Shown here piece after piece: positions 4,235 through 5,155 of a DNA stretch of 5,155 nucleotides. The notes under the pieces were generated by a model that was not told where the DNA came from, did no database searches, and saw only the letters and a list, made by a program, of their open reading frames with translations. The translations under genes were made by a program, and so were the position numbers. Source of the DNA: Methanobrevibacter sp. (lineage in GTDB: Archaea; Methanobacteriota; Methanobacteria; Methanobacteriales; Methanobacteriaceae); contig WRNS01000095.1 of assembly GCA_009776495.1 (NCBI GenBank), forward strand, positions 1 through 5,155, read 5' to 3'. The first letter of the stretch is position 1. Every line of letters begins with the position of its first letter.

Positions 4235-5155
4235 TTAATAAGTTTTAGCCATTAATCCTGTATACTTAGCATCTTTCTCGCAATGAATACATTTTTTTCC
4301 AACTAAATCTTGAATAAATTTACTTTCATTAGTTTGAGTGCCTAACAAATCAACATCTGTTTCCTCTTCAATAGATTTTCCACATTCTTCTTCTCCACAC
4401 CATGAGAATGAAACAACTTTTCCATTAGCTATTAACTCTTTTGCGTCTTTTAAACTATCAATAGCTACTACCCTCTCTTCCATTTCTTCCCAAGCATTTT
4501 TTTTCATATTACTATAAATATCTTCAAACAATTCATTGATTTTATTAATGTATTCACTATCTAAATCAATTTCTATTTTTTCTAAATTATCTCTTCTTCT
4601 TAAAATAGCTTTATTGTTTTTCAAATCCCGTGGTCCGAGTTCTAATCTTAAAGGACTTCCATTGAGCTCCCACTGGTAAAATTTCTTTCCTGGTCTAATG
4701 TCCCTTTTATCCATATTAACTCTAATTCCATTTGACTTAAGAGCTACTTTTATCTCTTCACATTTAGCTAATACTTCTTCACTACCCTCTTTAAATATGA
4801 TGGGTATTATTGTAATCTGATTTGGAGCTATTTTTGGAGGAAGACACAACCCTTTCCCATCTCCATGAACACCAATAACAGAAGCTATTATTCTATCTGA
4901 TAAACCATAACATGTTTGATAAACATACTCATGTGTATTTTCTTCCGTTTCATAAGTTATATCAAATGTTTTAGCAAATGTTTGGCCTAAATTATGGACT
5001 GTTCCAATTTGGAGAGTTTTACCATCAGGAAGGAGAGTATCAAAAGCCATGGTGTAGTCTGCACCTGGAAATTTATCCCAAACTGGTCTTTTACTTAAAA
5101 TATAAGGAACTCCAAGTAAATCAAAAAATTCTTTATAAATCTCAATAGCTATTTT
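4235..5155 (-). CDS. proS: Prolyl-tRNA synthetase, archaeal type (partial, 5' end off window)
   Basis: ProRS charges tRNA-Pro with proline in the cytoplasm. The frame stays open to the right edge, giving 306 residues; archaeal ProRS is about 480, so roughly 170 N-terminal residues are missing. Visible in order are RPVWDKFPGADYT (23-35), FDTLLPDGKTLQIGTVHNLGQ (38-58), the class II motif 3 region around SDRIIASVIGVHGDGKGLCLPP (86-107), an anticodon-binding domain from about IAPNQITIIPI (110-119) through RPGKKFYQWELNGSPLRLELGPRD (154-177), and a C-terminal zinc-binding domain with cysteines at 253, 258, 289 and 292. The chain ends in Tyr, as is typical of this ProRS class, in which the C-terminal Tyr lies near the active site. 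The Met at 5048-5050 is internal: conserved sequence continues upstream of it. The downstream neighbour is cofC. Confidence 0.97.
   Translation of the reverse strand, partial: KIAIEIYKEFFDLLGVPYILSKRPVWDKFPGADYTMAFDTLLPDGKTLQIGTVHNLGQTFAKTFDITYETEENTHEYVYQTCYGLSDRIIASVIGVHGDGKGLCLPPKIAPNQITIIPIIFKEGSEEVLAKCEEIKVALKSNGIRVNMDKRDIRPGKKFYQWELNGSPLRLELGPRDLKNNKAILRRRDNLEKIEIDLDSEYINKINELFEDIYSNMKKNAWEEMEERVVAIDSLKDAKELIANGKVVSFSWCGEEECGKSIEEETDVDLLGTQTNESKFIQDLVGKKCIHCEKDAKYTGLMAKTY

Noticed and set aside
1..5155. Mobile element, defence island or other multi-gene novel system
   Set aside because: No transposase, integrase, terminal inverted repeats or target duplications were seen, and four of the five genes are ordinary housekeeping genes.

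Overview
The window is very AT-rich archaeal DNA and most likely comes from a methanogen of the order Methanobacteriales, probably Methanobrevibacter or a close relative. Four things point there: an archaeal S8e ribosomal protein; a family B DNA polymerase present only as its C-terminal part (the split PolB arrangement known from this order); CofC of coenzyme F420 synthesis; and an archaeal-type prolyl-tRNA synthetase with its C-terminal zinc domain. Intergenic DNA is almost pure A+T with long A runs, and where ribosome-binding sites are visible they are GGTG-like.

Layout: positions 1-557 are non-coding and hold a 48-bp-offset direct repeat, a T13 run on the minus strand that may end rps8e, and a decaying 28-30 bp tandem repeat that overlaps the 3' end of rps8e. 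rps8e (558-938, minus) and polB2 (about 1278-1964, plus) diverge from a shared 339-bp region with TATA-like elements and AT-rich inverted repeats. polB2 is followed by nine A-tracts spaced on average 9.9 bp apart (1974-2060), which predicts bent DNA, and then by a hairpin and pyrimidine-rich stretch that may be its terminator. An M48-type metalloprotease gene with two C-terminal zinc ribbons follows (about 2309-3325, plus). It converges on cofC (3442-4113, minus) across a 116-bp AT-rich gap. Upstream of cofC on the same strand lies proS (4235 to beyond the right edge, minus), with a four-copy 17-18 bp tandem repeat between them.

Four of the five genes are housekeeping: translation (rps8e, proS), replication (polB2) and coenzyme F420 synthesis (cofC). 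They do not form one pathway, and no multi-gene defence, mobile or CRISPR system is visible. The least ordinary gene is the M48 protease: its catalytic domain resembles exported or lipoprotein bacterial M48 proteases, but it shows no export signal and carries four evenly spaced CxxC knuckles. The other points of interest are non-coding: three separate repeat groups, the phased A-tracts, and the S8e tail copied into the DNA downstream of its own gene.
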